Positions 41,140 to 50,179 of a stretch of DNA of 64,000 nucleotides are shown in pieces. The notes beneath the pieces are model-generated. The model had not been told where the DNA came from. It did not search any database and saw nothing but the letters and a program-made list of their open reading frames with translations. The stretch lies in contig JBFWNR010000002.1 of NCBI GenBank assembly GCA_050250955.1, forward strand, positions 1-64,000, given 5' to 3'. The DNA comes from CAWAYR01 sp050250955. Lineage in GTDB: Bacteria; Acidobacteriota; Vicinamibacteria; Vicinamibacterales; UBA2999. Position numbers and translations under genes: made by a program. The first letter of the stretch is position 1, and each line of letters starts with the position of its first letter.

Positions 41140-42138
41140 ATGCCCCCCACGCCCGTCGTCACGGTGGGAAGCCTGCTCCGGAGCCGCCAGGACGTCCCCG
41201 GACTCCCGCTCGAGCTGGTCGCCGGCGCCGCCGGCCTCGACCGGGAGATCACCAGTCCGTACATCCAGAAGACCGGGCTGGCGCTGGCCGGCTTTCACGA
41301 GTACCTGCGGCCGGGCCGCGTGCTGATCTACGGCGACAGCGAGATCCGCTACCTGCAGAGTCTCGACGCCGGGCCCCGGCTCGACGCCCTGAGCCGGTCC
41401 TTCGCCAGCGGCATTCCCTGCGTCCTGGCCACCAGCACCCTGCCGCTGCCCGCCGAACTGGCCGTCGTCGCCGACCGCGCCGGCGTGCCGATGCTGCGGA
41501 CCAGCGTGTCGACACCGGTGGCGATCGGCAAGCTCACCGCGATCCTCGAGGACCACCTGGCGTCGCGCGAGGTGATCCACGGCGTGCTGATGGACGTGCT
41601 CGGCCTCGGCGTGCTGCTGGTGGGGGAGAGCGGCATCGGCAAGAGCGAATGCGCCCTCGACCTGGTCACCCGCGGCCACCGCCTGGTCGCCGACGACTCG
41701 GTCGAGGTGCGGCGGCGCGCCGAGACCGTGATCATCGGCACCTCGCCCGGCCCGACGCGTTACTTCATGGAGATCCGCGGCCTGGGACTGATCAACATCA
41801 AGGATCTGTTCGGGGTCGCCGCGACCCGCAGTTCGAAGCGCGTCGAGTTCGTGGTCGAACTGCAGCGCTGGGACACCGCCCGCGACTACGACCGGCTGGG
41901 CCTGGACGACGCCCATCACGACCTGCTCGGCCTGCAGATCCCCAAGGTCACCATGCCGGTGGCGCCGGGCCGCAGCGTCGCCATCCTGGTCGAGGTCGCG
42001 GCCCGCAACCAGCTGCTGCGGGCCCGCGGCGTCCACGCCGCGCGGGCGTTCGTCGACGCCCTCGACGAGCGTCTGGAGCGCATCGGTGCCGGGCTGGAGG
42101 ACGACGGCGACGAGATCGACGGCGGAGGCGCGGCGTGA
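41140..42138 (+). CDS. hprK: HPr kinase/phosphorylase, 332 aa
   Basis: Phosphorylates and dephosphorylates Ser of HPr in response to ATP, phosphate and glycolytic intermediates. The Walker A motif GESGIGKSE, the HPrK signature region EIRGLGLINIKDLFG, and the catalytic acid/His near RLVADDSVEVR are visible. The N-terminal domain is the usual fold of about 130 residues. The stop overlaps the rapZ start (GTGA at 42135). Substrate HPr lies three genes downstream with its regulatory Ser intact. Confidence 0.95.
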   Translation: MPPTPVVTVGSLLRSRQDVPGLPLELVAGAAGLDREITSPYIQKTGLALAGFHEYLRPGRVLIYGDSEIRYLQSLDAGPRLDALSRSFASGIPCVLATSTLPLPAELAVVADRAGVPMLRTSVSTPVAIGKLTAILEDHLASREVIHGVLMDVLGLGVLLVGESGIGKSECALDLVTRGHRLVADDSVEVRRRAETVIIGTSPGPTRYFMEIRGLGLINIKDLFGVAATRSSKRVEFVVELQRWDTARDYDRLGLDDAHHDLLGLQIPKVTMPVAPGRSVAILVEVAARNQLLRARGVHAARAFVDALDERLERIGAGLEDDGDEIDGGGAA

Positions 42139-43046
42139 GCAGCCGGCGGCCGCGCCTCGGCGTCCGCCCGTCGCGGGCCGACTTCCTGGTCATCACCGGG
42201 CTGTCCGGGGCGGGGAAGTCGCAGGCCATCCACGCCGTCGAGGATCTCGGCTACTACTGCGTCGACAACCTGCCGCTGGCGCTGCTCCCGCACCTCTACG
42301 CGCTCCACCGCGACGAAGAGGCGCTGGCCAGGGTGGCGGTCGTGGTGGACGTCCGCGCGCGGCGGTTCCTGACCTCGTTCGCGCCGGCCTTCACCCGCCT
42401 GCGGGCCAGTGCCGACGTGCCGCCGTCGCTCATCTTCCTCGAGGCGAGCGACGCCGTGCTGCACCGGCGCTTCAGCGAGACCCGCCGGCCCCATCCGTTC
42501 GCCCCGGCCGACCCAATCGCCGACGCCATCGCCGCCGAGCGGCGCAGGATGGCCCGCATCCGCGCCATGGCCGACGAGATCGTCGACACGTCGGACCTCA
42601 CGGTGCACGAGCTGCGCCAGGTGTTCCTGGCGATGTCGACGGACCGCCGCCGCCGCCGCCGGCTGGTCCTCACCTACGAGAGCTTCGGCTTCAAGCACGG
42701 GCTCCCGCTCGGCGCCGACCTGGTGTTCGACGTCCGCTTCCTCCCCAATCCGCACTTCGTGCCCGAACTGCGGCCGCAGACCGGGCGGGACGCCGCCGTC
42801 GCCGCCTTCCTGAAGCGCCAGCCGGCGACCGGCCAGCTGGTTGCCAGGCTGACGACGCTGATGAAGTTCCTGCTGCCGCAGTACGTCGCCGAGGGCAAGA
42901 GCTACGTCACCGTCGGCATCGGCTGCACCGGCGGCCGGCACCGCTCGGTGTACGTCGCCGAGGCGCTGCGACGGACGACCGGCACGGTCGCCGAGGTCAC
43001 CGCCCGTACGCGCCATCGCGACATCGGCCGGGAGGGCCGCCCATGA
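42135..43046 (+). CDS. rapZ: RNase adapter RapZ (nucleotide-binding YvcJ/YhbJ family), 303 aa
   Basis: Walker A GLSGAGKS near the N-terminus, VEDLGYYCVDNLP, FLEASDAVLHRRFSETRRPHP, LTYESFGFKHGLP, DVRFLPNPHF, and the terminal IGCTGGRHRSVYVAEAL are hallmarks of the family. In enterobacteria RapZ directs RNase E to glmZ; in other groups it senses UDP-sugars or has an unclear role. The gene lies between hprK and the EIIA gene with 4-bp overlaps on both sides (GTGA, ATGA). Confidence 0.95.
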   Translation: MSSRRPRLGVRPSRADFLVITGLSGAGKSQAIHAVEDLGYYCVDNLPLALLPHLYALHRDEEALARVAVVVDVRARRFLTSFAPAFTRLRASADVPPSLIFLEASDAVLHRRFSETRRPHPFAPADPIADAIAAERRRMARIRAMADEIVDTSDLTVHELRQVFLAMSTDRRRRRRLVLTYESFGFKHGLPLGADLVFDVRFLPNPHFVPELRPQTGRDAAVAAFLKRQPATGQLVARLTTLMKFLLPQYVAEGKSYVTVGIGCTGGRHRSVYVAEALRRTTGTVAEVTARTRHRDIGREGRP

Positions 43047-43465
43047 TCGGCGTCGTCGTCGTCACCCACGGCCAGCTCGCCACCGAGCTGGTCAACGCCG
43101 CCGAGACCATCGTCGGCGACCTGCCGCACGTCGTCGCCGTGTCGATCGGCTGGCACGAGGACGTCCAGGACGCCCGCCACGAGATCGGCGAGGCCATCGC
43201 CGCGGTGACCGGTCCCGAGGGCGTGCTGATCGTCACCGACATGTTCGGGGGCACTCCCGCCAACCTCGGCATCACCTTCCTCGAAGCCGGCAAGGTCGAG
43301 GTCGTCACCGGCGTCAACCTGCCGATGCTGATCAAGCTGGCGGGGCTGCGCGACACCTCGAGCGTGCTCGACGCCGCGCGGCAGATCCGCGAACACGGAC
43401 GCAACGCAATCTGGGTCGCCTCCGATCTCCTCCACGGCGGCCCGGGAGGACAGGGGACGCCGTGA
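43043..43465 (+). CDS. PTS EIIA component, mannose-type, 140 aa
   Basis: Man-family EIIA domain. The phosphorylated His is His9 in VVVTHGQLA. TDMFGGTPANL and VVTGVNLPML are typical for the fold. No EIIB, EIIC or EIID gene lies nearby, so it is most likely a regulatory phosphate acceptor rather than part of a sugar transporter. Four-base overlaps join it to rapZ and HPr. Confidence 0.93.
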   Translation: MIGVVVVTHGQLATELVNAAETIVGDLPHVVAVSIGWHEDVQDARHEIGEAIAAVTGPEGVLIVTDMFGGTPANLGITFLEAGKVEVVTGVNLPMLIKLAGLRDTSSVLDAARQIREHGRNAIWVASDLLHGGPGGQGTP

Positions 43466-43740
43466 CCACGACCGAGGTGACCATCGTCAACAAGCTCGGG
43501 CTGCACGCCCGTGCCGCCGCCCGCTTCGTCCAGCTCGCCGGCCGCTACCGCGCCAAGGTGCGGGTCGCCCGCGACGGCCGCCAGGTGGACGGCAAGAGCA
43601 TCATGGGCATCCTGCTGCTGGCCGCGGCGCGCGGCGCGGTCATCACCATCAGCGCCGACGGCATCGACGAGGCCGACGCCCTGTCGTCGCTGGCCGCGCT
43701 GGTCAAGACCGGCTTCGGGGAAGAGACGTGGAGCGACTGA
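43462..43740 (+). CDS. ptsH: HPr phosphocarrier protein, 92 aa
   Basis: The PEP-dependent site His is in GLHARAAARFV, and the HprK site Ser is in GKSIMGILLL; both are intact, so HPr can take both kinds of phosphate. It starts at GTG 43462 overlapping the EIIA stop, and its 3' end overlaps the ptsI start by 13 bp. Confidence 0.95.
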   Translation: MTTTEVTIVNKLGLHARAAARFVQLAGRYRAKVRVARDGRQVDGKSIMGILLLAAARGAVITISADGIDEADALSSLAALVKTGFGEETWSD

Positions 43741-45470
43741 CCGGCCTCGGCGTGTCGCCCGGCCTCGCCGTCGGCCGCGCCGTCGTCATCACCCAGCGCA
43801 CCGAGGTGGTGCGGGTGCCGATTCCGCCCGAGCGTGTCGCCCAGGAGGTGGCGGCCCTCGAGCAGGCGCGGCAGCGCTCCCACGCCCAGCTGATCGAGAT
43901 CCGCAATCGCCTGGCCGGCGGCGTCGGCCACGACCTGGCCCCGCTCTTCGACGCCCAGCGCCTCATCCTCGACGACTCGCTCTTCCTCGGCCGCGCCCGC
44001 GAGCTCATCGAGACCGAGCGGGTCAACGCCGCCTGGGCCGTGCACCGCGCCTACGAGGAGCTGTGCGCGGTGTTCGCCTCGGTCGAAGACCCCTACTTGC
44101 GCGAACGCGACAGCGACGTGGCCGACGTCGCCGGCCGCGTCCGCATGAACCTGCGCCGCGGCGGCGACGGCGGATCGGCGGCCGAGCGGCTCCGCGAGGT
44201 CGACGGCCCGGTGGTGCTGGTCGCCGACGACCTCACCGCCTCGCTGGCAGCCCAGCTCGACTGGTCGCGCGTGCTCGGCTTCGCCACCGACGCCGGCGGC
44301 CGCACGCATCACACCGCGATCCTGGCCCGGTCGCTGAAGGTGCCGGCCGTGGTCGGCCTGCACGACGCCAGCCAGCGGGTCAGGCCCGGCCAGGTGGTGA
44401 TCGTCGACGGCACCGCCGGTGAGGTCGACGTGGCGCCATCGCCCGACGACATCGTCCGATCACGCGCCGAGGCCGACCGGCGGCGGACGCCGCCGGCCTC
44501 GCTGCGCCACCGCGCCGAGGGCCCCGCCGCCACCGCCGACGGCGTCGCCATCCGCCTCGACGCCAACCTCGAACGCCTCGATGACGTCGCCGCGGTGGTC
44601 GACGCCGGCGCCGACGGCGTCGGCCTGTTCCGCTCCGAGTTCCTGCTCGCCGGGCTCGCCCCGGACCGCCTCGGCGAGGACCAGCAGACCGCCCTCTACC
44701 AGGACCTGCTGGCCGCGCTGGCGCCGCGGCCGGTCACGATCCGCACCTTCGACCTCGACGAGCGGCCGCCGACGCCGTGGGGCGGGCGGGAACGCCGCGA
44801 TCCGCGGCCCGGCCTGCGCGGGCTGCGCCTCGGCCTGGCCCGGCCGGCCATCCTCCGCACCCAGCTGCGGGCGTTGCTGCGCGCCGCGCCGGCGGGACGC
44901 CTGCGGATCATGTTCCCCTTCGTGTCGTCGGTCGAGGAGCTGCGGCGCGCCCGGGCCCTGCTCGCCGACGTCCGCGCCGAGCTCGGTGCCGCGGCGGTGC
45001 CCGTCGGCGCGATGGTCGAGGTCCCGTCGGCGGCACTGGCCGCCGATCTGCTCGCCGTCGAGGCCGACTTCTTCACCATCGGGACCAACGACCTCATCCA
45101 GTACACCCTCGCCGTCGACCGCAACGACGAGCGCGTGTCGGATCTCTACGAACCGCTGCACCCGGCGGTCATCCGGCTGCTCCGGCTGGTCCGCCGGGCC
45201 GCCGGCCGGGCCGGCATCGACGCCTCGGTGTGCGGCGAGATGGCGTCGGACCCGGCCCTGATCGGCCTGCTGATCGGCCTGGGCTTCACCGCGTTCAGCA
45301 TGACGGCGACGGCCTTGCCGGTGGCGCGCCAGGTCATCGCCGATCTGACCGCCGTCGAGGCCCGGCGCATCGCCCGCGAAGCGCTGGCGCTGCCGACGGC
45401 GGCCGACGTCGAGCAGCATCTGTTCGACGCGCTGGCGGCGGCGAACCTGGGACCGAAGCCGGGTCGCTGA
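43728..45470 (+). CDS. ptsI: PTS enzyme I, 580 aa
   Basis: Phosphoenolpyruvate-protein phosphotransferase. The swivelling His domain carries GGRTHHTAILARSLKVPAVVG, where the second His is the catalytic one (most families have TSHT). The PEP-binding domain has GLFRSEFLL, FFTIGTNDLIQYTLAVDRN, and the catalytic Cys in ASVCGEMASDP. Full length. It is last in the hprK-rapZ-EIIA-HPr-EI run. Confidence 0.96.
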   Translation: MERLTGLGVSPGLAVGRAVVITQRTEVVRVPIPPERVAQEVAALEQARQRSHAQLIEIRNRLAGGVGHDLAPLFDAQRLILDDSLFLGRARELIETERVNAAWAVHRAYEELCAVFASVEDPYLRERDSDVADVAGRVRMNLRRGGDGGSAAERLREVDGPVVLVADDLTASLAAQLDWSRVLGFATDAGGRTHHTAILARSLKVPAVVGLHDASQRVRPGQVVIVDGTAGEVDVAPSPDDIVRSRAEADRRRTPPASLRHRAEGPAATADGVAIRLDANLERLDDVAAVVDAGADGVGLFRSEFLLAGLAPDRLGEDQQTALYQDLLAALAPRPVTIRTFDLDERPPTPWGGRERRDPRPGLRGLRLGLARPAILRTQLRALLRAAPAGRLRIMFPFVSSVEELRRARALLADVRAELGAAAVPVGAMVEVPSAALAADLLAVEADFFTIGTNDLIQYTLAVDRNDERVSDLYEPLHPAVIRLLRLVRRAAGRAGIDASVCGEMASDPALIGLLIGLGFTAFSMTATALPVARQVIADLTAVEARRIAREALALPTAADVEQHLFDALAAANLGPKPGR

Positions 45471-45515
45471 ACGCAGCGACGCCGGCCGCTATGGGCAATC
45501 GATCGAGGAGGCGCA

Positions 45516-45872
45516 GTGACCGAGACGTTGAAGCGGGTGGAGAAGCCGTGGGGCTATGAACTGTGGTGGGCCGTGACCGACCGGTACGTCGGCAAGGTGA
45601 TCCACGTCAACAAGGGCCACGCGCTCAGCCTGCAGTACCACAACCGCAAGGACGAGACCATCTTCGTGTGGTCCGGGAAGATCCTGTTCGAGCGCCAGGA
45701 GGGCGAGACGCTGGTCGGCCGCGAACTGGGCCCGGGTGACGCGGTGCACGTGACGCCGCCGACCGTGCACCGCATGACGGCGCTCGAGGACAGCGACGTC
45801 TTCGAGGTGTCGACGCCGGAGACCGACGACGTGGTCAGGCTGGAAGACCGCTACGGAAGACAGGGGACGTAG
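45516..45872 (+). CDS. Cupin, mannose-6-phosphate isomerase/guanylyltransferase C-terminal-like, 118 aa
   Basis: A stand-alone cupin with the type II mannose-phosphate isomerase signature: VEKPWGYELWW, the double-stranded beta-helix motif LSLQYHNRKDE, and LGPGDAVHVTPPTVHRM. The metal-binding His and Glu are kept. GAGGAGG lies 4-5 nt before GTG 45516. It resembles the C-terminal cupin of ManC/AlgA and may isomerise hexose or pentose sugars. It follows ptsI by 45 bp and could be in its operon. Confidence 0.82.
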   Translation: MTETLKRVEKPWGYELWWAVTDRYVGKVIHVNKGHALSLQYHNRKDETIFVWSGKILFERQEGETLVGRELGPGDAVHVTPPTVHRMTALEDSDVFEVSTPETDDVVRLEDRYGRQGT

Positions 45873-45950
45873 CGGTCTGCCAGCGGCGGCTAGGGGCTGG
45901 CGGCTTCGAGCCGTTCGAGCCGGGCACCGCGGCAATCCGCGGTGCGGGAG

Positions 45951-46376
45951 CTAGAACGGGATGTCGTCGTCGGTGATTGCCGCGGCCGGCTGGCCCATCG
46001 GCTCGCCGTAGCCGCCGCCGTCACCGCGATCGCCACGATCGCCGCCGCGGCCGCCGCCGAGCAGCACGACCTTGTCGGCCTTGACTTCGGTCGTGTAGTG
46101 CTTCTGGCCGTCCTTCTCCCACTGCCGGGTCTGCAGCCGGCCCTCGAGATAGATCTGTTTGCCCTTGGTCAGGTAGGGCTGCAGCGTCTCGGCGGTCTTG
46201 CCCCACAGCACGATGCGGTGCCACTCGGTCTGTTCCTGCTTCTGGCCGTCCTTCGACGTCCAGTTCTCGGTGGTGGCGATGCTGAAGCTGGCCACCGGGG
46301 CGCCGCTCGGCGTGAAGCGCACCTCCGCGTCGCGGCCCAGGTTGCCGACCAGGATCACCTTGTTCACGCTGCCCAT
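45951..46376 (-). CDS. ssb: Single-stranded DNA-binding protein, 141 aa
   Basis: OB-fold SSB: MGSVNKVILVGNLGRDAEVRFTPSG, ENWTSKDGQKQEQTEWHRIVLWGKTAE, YLEGRLQTRQWEKDGQKHYTTEV. The glycine-rich linker (GGGRGGDRGDRGDGGG) leads to the acidic tip DDDIPF that recruits repair and replication partners. ATG 46376. It follows cpoB by 59 bp on the same strand and may be read through from the tol operon, although that gap could hold its own promoter. Confidence 0.96.
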   Translation of the reverse strand: MGSVNKVILVGNLGRDAEVRFTPSGAPVASFSIATTENWTSKDGQKQEQTEWHRIVLWGKTAETLQPYLTKGKQIYLEGRLQTRQWEKDGQKHYTTEVKADKVVLLGGGRGGDRGDRGDGGGYGEPMGQPAAAITDDDIPF

Positions 46377-46435
46377 TGTCGTCGTCGTCCTCGGGAGAGC
46401 GCCGGCGCCGACGCCGGCGGGCGCCGGTACCCCGG

Positions 46436-47323
46436 CTATTGCGGTCGGGCGCGATTGAGCGCGTCGAGCCGCTGTTTGGCCAGCCGTCCGGGATCGGTGT
46501 CGGCGGCGGTCTTGATCAGGAACTCGTAGTCGGCCCGCGACTGCTCGGGCTGGTTCATCCGCTCGTAGCTCTGGCCGCGCTTGTAGTAGGCGTTGCCGAC
46601 CACGTCGCTGCGCGGATAGGTGGAGATGAGGCGCGTGAAGGCGTCGACGGCCTCGGGCCAGCGGCCGCGCTGGTAGTAGCTCTCGCCGATGTAGTACTGG
46701 GCGTTGTCGGCGAACTCGCTCTTCGGGAACGAGCGCACGTAGCTGGTGAAGCCCTCGATCGCCAGGTCGTAGCTGCCGGCGGTGTAATCCGCCCACGCCA
46801 TGTCGTAGAGCCGGGTCGGCGACCCCGGCGACGGCGCCAGCGGGGGCGGGGGCGCCGGCGTTGGCGTCGTCTCGGCCGGCGGTGGCGCCGGCGTGCCCGC
46901 CGCGCCGGCCGCGGCCAGCGGATCGCCGGTGGCGGTCGGGTCGGTGACCGGCGGATAGATCGGCATCGGCGGAATCGCCAATCGGAGCGCCTCGACTTCC
47001 TGCGACAACGACGTGATGCGGACGTTGGTGTCGTCGACGCGCTCGCGGACGACGCGGATGTCGCTGCCCATGGCGTCGGTCTGCAGCTTGCTGTCGGCGA
47101 AGCTCTTGCGGGTCGCCGCCATCTGCTCGTCGATGCGGGCGTTGACCGCCTTCAGCGCGTCGGTCAGCGTCGTCACCGCATTCTGCAGGAGCTGGGTCTG
47201 CTCCTGCAGGATGCGCAGGTCGGCGGCCATCTGCTGCAGCTCGCGCCGCTGCGCCTGAGCCGGCGCCGCGGCCAGCAGGATCGCCGCCAGCACCGCCGCA
47301 CCGGTCGCTCTCGCCGTCATCAT
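46436..47323 (-). CDS. cpoB: Tol-Pal system protein CpoB/YbgF, 295 aa
   Basis: Signal peptide from ATG 47323 (MMTARATGAAVLAAILLAAAPAQAQ). Then comes a coiled-coil region (LQQMAADLRILQEQTQLLQNAV to about residue 110), a Pro-rich linker, and three to four TPR units (YDMAWADYTAGSYDLAIEGF, AQYYIGESYYQRGRWPEAVDAF, AYYKRGQSYERMNQPEQSRADY). This is the standard CpoB layout; it coordinates the Tol-Pal complex with peptidoglycan synthesis at division. It is the sixth gene of the tol operon. Confidence 0.93.
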   Translation of the reverse strand: MMTARATGAAVLAAILLAAAPAQAQRRELQQMAADLRILQEQTQLLQNAVTTLTDALKAVNARIDEQMAATRKSFADSKLQTDAMGSDIRVVRERVDDTNVRITSLSQEVEALRLAIPPMPIYPPVTDPTATGDPLAAAGAAGTPAPPPAETTPTPAPPPPLAPSPGSPTRLYDMAWADYTAGSYDLAIEGFTSYVRSFPKSEFADNAQYYIGESYYQRGRWPEAVDAFTRLISTYPRSDVVGNAYYKRGQSYERMNQPEQSRADYEFLIKTAADTDPGRLAKQRLDALNRARPQ

Positions 47324-47367
47324 GCCCCTCTGCGTCAGCATACAGGATCGCTTCGCGGCCGGGGCGG

Positions 47368-47949
47368 CTACTTCGCGGTGATGACGAAATGCGCCCGGCG
47401 GTTCCTCGACCACGCCGACTCGTCATGGCCGGGATCGAACGGGAACTCCTTGCCGTAGCTGACGGTGCGCAGCCGTTCGGCGGCGATGCCCAGCGAGACC
47501 AGGTAGGTCTTGGCGGCGATCGCCCGGCGTTCCCCGAGCGACAGGTTGTACTCGGCCGTGCCGCGTTCATCGCAGTGGCCTTCGACGGTGACCTGCCACG
47601 TCGGCTGCTGGCGGAGCACCTGCGCCGAGGCCTGCAGGACGGCCCGGCCGTCGGCGCTCAGCTCGAAGCTGTCGAGCGCGAAGAAGACCGGCGCCAGCGG
47701 CGACTCGCGGTTCAGGGCATCGAGGTCCTTGCTGCCGATGGCATCGGCCGGCGGCGGCGGCGGCACGACCGGCGGCTCGTCGATCGGGGCCGGCGGCGGC
47801 GGCGGCGCCGGGGTTTCCCCCATCTCGGTGCCGGTGGCCGGCGGCGGCATCGGCCGCTCCACCGGTGCCGGCTTCTTGCCGCACCCCGCGGCGACCATCG
47901 CCACGACCACGGCCGCCCCCACGACCTGCTTCCATCCCATCCGCATCAT
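47368..47949 (-). CDS. pal: Peptidoglycan-associated lipoprotein Pal, 193 aa
   Basis: Lipoprotein with lipobox VAAGC after the signal helix (VVGAAVVVAM). A Pro-rich linker and an OmpA-like peptidoglycan-binding domain follow: ALDSFELSADGRAVLQ, VEGHCDERGTAEYNLSLGERRA, RLRTVSYGKEFP. ATG 47949 was chosen from several in-frame ATGs because AGGAG is 7 nt upstream. It anchors the outer membrane to the wall and binds TolB. Confidence 0.94.
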   Translation of the reverse strand: MMRMGWKQVVGAAVVVAMVAAGCGKKPAPVERPMPPPATGTEMGETPAPPPPPAPIDEPPVVPPPPPADAIGSKDLDALNRESPLAPVFFALDSFELSADGRAVLQASAQVLRQQPTWQVTVEGHCDERGTAEYNLSLGERRAIAAKTYLVSLGIAAERLRTVSYGKEFPFDPGHDESAWSRNRRAHFVITAK

Positions 47950-48010
47950 CAGCATGCTCCTGTTCCCGGCCACCGGGGCCGGCACCGTCAACTCGCCCCG
48001 GGGGCGGGGC

Positions 48011-49384
48011 CTACTGCGACCAGTTCGGCGTGAAGTTGTTGCCCTCGCGCGTCACCTGCCGCACGTCCTTGCCGTCGCGGCCGACCGTGAAGATCTGGCT
48101 GGCCCGACCGGCCCGGGTCGACATGAAGGCGAGGTGGCGGCCGTTGGGCGCCCAGGCCGGGCTCTCGTTGGTGCCCTGGCCGAAGGTGATCTGCCGGGTG
48201 TTCCCGGTGGTCACCTCGAAGATCTTGATGTCGTAGTAGGCGCTGGTGCGCGCCGCGTAGGCGATCTCGTTGTACGGTGCCGGCGACCACGTCGGCCGGT
48301 CGGCGTAGGACTCCGAGGTCAGCTTCCGCAGGTTGAGCCCGTCGGCGCTGATCACCCAGATCTGCGGCGTGCCGGTGCGGTCCGACGTGAAGGCGATCTG
48401 CGCTCCCGACGGCGACCAGGTCGGCGTCACGTCGATCGCCGGATGGTTGGTCAGCCGCCGCACCGCTGAGCCGTCGCGGTTCATCACGTAGATCTCCGAG
48501 TTGCCGTCGCGGTTCGAGGTGAAGGCGATGCGGGTGCCGTCGGGAGAGAACACCGGCAGCCAGTTCTGGCCCTGGCCGTTGGTCGGCGTCTCCATCGTGC
48601 CCTGGTAGATGAGCGAGATGAAGATGTCGGGATAGCCGCGGCGGTAGGACGTGTAGGCGATGGCCCGGCCGTCCGGCGACCAGCTCGGAAAGACGTTGAG
48701 CTGGCGGTTGACCGTGACCCGCCGCTGGTTGGCGCCGTCGTAGTCGCTGATGAAGATCTCCTTGACGTTGCGATCCTGCACGGTGTTCTCGGCGCGGCCG
48801 CCGACGCGGTCGGACGAGAAGGTCAGCTTGGTGCGGGCGACGCCACGCAGCTGGCTCTGGGTCTGGTGGATCTCGTCGGCCATCGTGTGGGCGTAGAGCC
48901 GCGGGTTACCCGCCGAGCCGCTGTACTCGCGGCCCAGCACCTGCTGGCGGCTGCGCACGTCGAACAACCGCATCTCGACCTTCAGCGACGTGCCCGAGCG
49001 GGTCAGGCTGCCCAGCACGAGCGCGTCGGCGCCGAGTTCGCGCCAGCGATCGAACGGCGCCTCGGCGAACGACCGCGCCGGCGGGATCGAGGCGTAGGTG
49101 TCGCGCGGCACCAGGTCGTACTCGCGCTCGAACGACAGGTCGTCGAACAGCACCTGGGCGAGCACCCGGGCCATCTCGACGGTCTCCTTGTCGCCGCCCG
49201 GCGCCATGAAGTCCGGCACCGCGATCTGCGGGGTGGCGCCGACGTCGCTGGTGATGGTCAGGCCGACCGCGCTCGGCTGCTGGGGCTGAGGCTGCTGCGA
49301 GGCCGGCGTGGCCGGCGCCTGCGCGGACACGGCGACCGCCACGGCCGCCACCGCGGCGGAAAGGGCGAGAGGAAGACGAGGCAT
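48011..49384 (-). CDS. tolB: Tol-Pal system protein TolB, 457 aa
   Basis: Signal peptide, then the TolB N-terminal domain (IAVPDFMAPGG, LVLGSLTRSGTSLKVEMRLFDV) and a six-bladed PD40 propeller (FPSWSPDGRAIAYTSYR, PVFSPDGTRIAFTSNRDG, PTWSPSGAQIAFTSDR, PAWAPNGRHLAFMS). It binds Pal in the periplasm. The start is 5 bp after the TolA-like stop; pal follows after 61 bp. Length is slightly above the usual ~430. Confidence 0.95.
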   Translation of the reverse strand: MPRLPLALSAAVAAVAVAVSAQAPATPASQQPQPQQPSAVGLTITSDVGATPQIAVPDFMAPGGDKETVEMARVLAQVLFDDLSFEREYDLVPRDTYASIPPARSFAEAPFDRWRELGADALVLGSLTRSGTSLKVEMRLFDVRSRQQVLGREYSGSAGNPRLYAHTMADEIHQTQSQLRGVARTKLTFSSDRVGGRAENTVQDRNVKEIFISDYDGANQRRVTVNRQLNVFPSWSPDGRAIAYTSYRRGYPDIFISLIYQGTMETPTNGQGQNWLPVFSPDGTRIAFTSNRDGNSEIYVMNRDGSAVRRLTNHPAIDVTPTWSPSGAQIAFTSDRTGTPQIWVISADGLNLRKLTSESYADRPTWSPAPYNEIAYAARTSAYYDIKIFEVTTGNTRQITFGQGTNESPAWAPNGRHLAFMSTRAGRASQIFTVGRDGKDVRQVTREGNNFTPNWSQ

Positions 49385-49389
49385 GGCAA

Positions 49390-50172
49390 TCACCGCTGGT
49401 ACTCGAACGTCAGGTGGACGGTCAGCGTCGGGTTGGGGTACTCGGCCGGCAGCGGCGGCAGCTGTCGGGCCAGGCGGATCGCGCGGGTGGCGATGAGGTC
49501 GAGCGTCGCATTGCCCGAGGAGCGTTCGACCTGCACGTCGGCCATGGTGCCGTCGCGCTGGACGACGAACCGTACGATGGTCGTGCCGAGCGAGGCCTGG
49601 CGGCTCTCCCACACGTCGCGAATGCGGCTCTGCATCGTCGCCAGGTACTGCGGGCAGCAGAAGTCGGCCACGTCAAGCTGGGCGCCGACGCCGCCGGCGC
49701 CGGAGGACAGGCCGCCGAACCCCTGGCCGCGCGTCTCGGTCACCGTGTCGCCCCGCTGGGTCTGGGCGCCGGTGGTGACCTTGGCGGCCGGCGCCGTCAC
49801 TTTCGGTGCGACCTTGGGCGGCGGCGTCTTGGGCGGCGTCTTCTTCGGCGGCGCCTTCACGGGCTCGACCATCTCGGGCGCCGCGGCTACCGGCGGCCGC
49901 ACTGGTACGGGGCGGACCTCGGGCGGCGCGACCTGCTGGACCGTCCGCCCGCCTTCGGCGACGCGACCACCGTTCTGTGGCCCTGGGGGCCCGCCCAGCG
50001 TCACCGTCATGACCGACTCGGGCGCGGCGCGCTGGACGCTCATCCAGCTGGCCGGTACCAGCAGCACGAGCGCAAACAGCACCACGTGCCCGGCCAGCGA
50101 CGCCGCGAGCATGCGCCCGACGGCGTCGTCGGCAACCGATCGGCCGGCCAGGACCTGGCTCACCGCATCCAT
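49390..50172 (-). CDS. TolA/TonB-like protein, 260 aa
   Basis: An N-terminal transmembrane helix (LAGHVVLFALVLLVPASW), a Pro/Lys-rich periplasm-spanning linker (KAPPKKTPPKTPPPKVAPK), and a TonB-type C-terminal domain (LATMQSRIRDVWESRQ to LTVHLTFEYQR). By position between tolR and tolB it replaces TolA, although its linker is Pro-rich like TonB rather than the long alpha helix of TolA. Two adjacent Cys (DFCCPQY) precede the C-terminal domain. It starts 7 bp after the tolR stop. Confidence 0.85.
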   Translation of the reverse strand: MDAVSQVLAGRSVADDAVGRMLAASLAGHVVLFALVLLVPASWMSVQRAAPESVMTVTLGGPPGPQNGGRVAEGGRTVQQVAPPEVRPVPVRPPVAAAPEMVEPVKAPPKKTPPKTPPPKVAPKVTAPAAKVTTGAQTQRGDTVTETRGQGFGGLSSGAGGVGAQLDVADFCCPQYLATMQSRIRDVWESRQASLGTTIVRFVVQRDGTMADVQVERSSGNATLDLIATRAIRLARQLPPLPAEYPNPTLTVHLTFEYQR

Positions 50173-50179
50173 CGGCCTG

